From: Candidatus Latescibacterota bacterium
GTDB lineage: Bacteria > Latescibacterota > UBA2968
DNA: 5,040 nt
Direction of reading: 5' to 3'
NCBI GenBank assembly: GCA_018650745.1
Contig: JABIFK010000903.1
Span: forward strand, 1 to 5,040
The notes beneath the pieces are model-generated. The model saw only the letters and a program-made list of their open reading frames with translations, was not told the DNA's origin and searched no databases. Positions 4,448 to 5,040 of this stretch are shown here, piece after piece; the stretch's first letter is position 1, and each line of letters starts with the position of its first letter. The position numbers were made by a program, and so were the translations under genes.

Positions 4448-5040
4448 TCACACCACCATACTCTGCCACCCCTGTGCCATCAACTGCTCCAACTCATTCA
4501 CGGCATTCACATACGTATCTTTCTCCACCGCATTCACATTCTCTTGGGCATCGCGGTCATGATCATAGAGCTCCCGATCCAGAACCTCACCCGTTTGTCG
4601 ATCTTGCCATTCGGTATATCGAAAACGATTCGTTCGCATGGTATACCCCATCACTTTACCGCGCGGATACTGACTAAATGCCGCCCGTTTCCATGACCGT
4701 TGAGGATCTTGCATCACTGGCACAAAACTTCGCCCTTCCAAATGATCCGGCAAATCCAAACCACACAATTCACACAACGACGGATACATATCGACAAACT
4801 CCGTCAATGCCTGCGTCTTTTGCCCACCCGCCATACTCGGCGCACTCACAACCAAAGGGGCGCGCGCATCAATTTCAAAGTTCGTATGTTTGCACCAACT
4901 GGCATGCTCACCCAGTTTCCAACCATGGTCGCCCCATATGACAACAATCGTATCATCAATGAGATTTTGAGCTTCCAGTTCAGTCATGACTTTACCAATC
5001 TGGGCGTCAATGAAGCTCACACAGGCATGGTATCCGTGGA
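4448..5040 (-). CDS. Sulfatase, iduronate-2-sulfatase-like, C-terminal part (runs off right edge)
   Basis: The last roughly 197 residues of a minus-strand sulfatase are visible. The frame is open to the window edge (it begins HGYHACVSFIDAQIGKV), so a GTG at 5020 is an internal valine codon and not the start. The segment VVIWGDHGWKLGEHASWCKH (4877-4936) contains the Asp-His pair (4925-4930) and the Lys (4889-4891) expected to help bind the metal and the sulfate ester. Further matches are APLVVSAPSMAGGQ, LTEFVDMYPSLCELCGLDLP, DHLEGRSFVPVMQDP, AAFSQYPRGKVMGYTMRTNR and ELYDHDRDAQENVN, all typical of iduronate-2-sulfatase-like members of the alkaline phosphatase superfamily. They remove sulfate from sugars, usually in the periplasm or outside the cell. 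The formylglycine motif (CxPxR) and any signal peptide lie beyond the window. Specificity cannot be decided from this half. Confidence 0.92.
   Translation of the reverse strand, partial: HGYHACVSFIDAQIGKVMTELEAQNLIDDTIVVIWGDHGWKLGEHASWCKHTNFEIDARAPLVVSAPSMAGGQKTQALTEFVDMYPSLCELCGLDLPDHLEGRSFVPVMQDPQRSWKRAAFSQYPRGKVMGYTMRTNRFRYTEWQDRQTGEVLDRELYDHDRDAQENVNAVEKDTYVNAVNELEQLMAQGWQSMVV

Noticed and set aside
5018..5020. GTG at 5020 as the sulfatase start
   Set aside because: The frame stays open to the window edge and the upstream residues (HGYHAC) match conserved sulfatase sequence, so the gene simply continues outside.

Overview
This is a bacterial chromosomal fragment of moderate GC content with compact genes, clear Shine-Dalgarno sites and factor-independent terminators. 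The gene types (L-rhamnose isomerase, an iduronate-2-sulfatase-like sulfatase, an SGNH hydrolase, a small DUF2059 exported protein) are of the kind common in polysaccharide-degrading bacteria such as the Planctomycetes/Verrucomicrobia/Lentisphaerae group or Latescibacteria/Poribacteria-like lineages. That placement is an impression from gene content and protein style and is weakly held.

Layout from left to right: (1) the N-terminal part of an SGNH/GDSL hydrolase on the minus strand runs off the left edge; (2) a 195-base divergent intergenic region; (3) a complete L-rhamnose isomerase gene, rhaA, on the plus strand, closed by a strong terminator; (4) a complete type II toxin-antitoxin operon on the plus strand, Phd/YefM-like antitoxin plus PIN-domain (VapC-like) toxin, with a consensus-like promoter overlapped by a perfect 30-bp palindrome; (5) a decayed GntR-family (YtrA-like) regulator gene lacking its 5' end and carrying a frameshift and internal stops; (6) a small secreted DUF2059 protein; (7) a terminator that looks able to work in both directions; (8) on the minus strand, read from right to left, the C-terminal part of a sulfatase that enters from the right edge, a membrane-bound fatty acid hydroxylase/sterol desaturase-family protein, and a questionable small hydrophobic ORF just downstream of it.

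Functionally, rhaA, the sulfatase and the SGNH hydrolase would fit scavenging of sulfated and acylated rhamnose-containing glycans, but none of the usual rhamnose partners (kinase, aldolase, transporter, regulator) is visible here, so this is an inference from proximity. The most informative local structures are the toxin-antitoxin promoter/operator and the abrupt junction between the toxin stop codon and the GntR relic, which suggests that arrival of the module or an associated deletion destroyed the regulator gene. I see no CRISPR array, tRNA, rRNA, transposase or clearly undescribed system.
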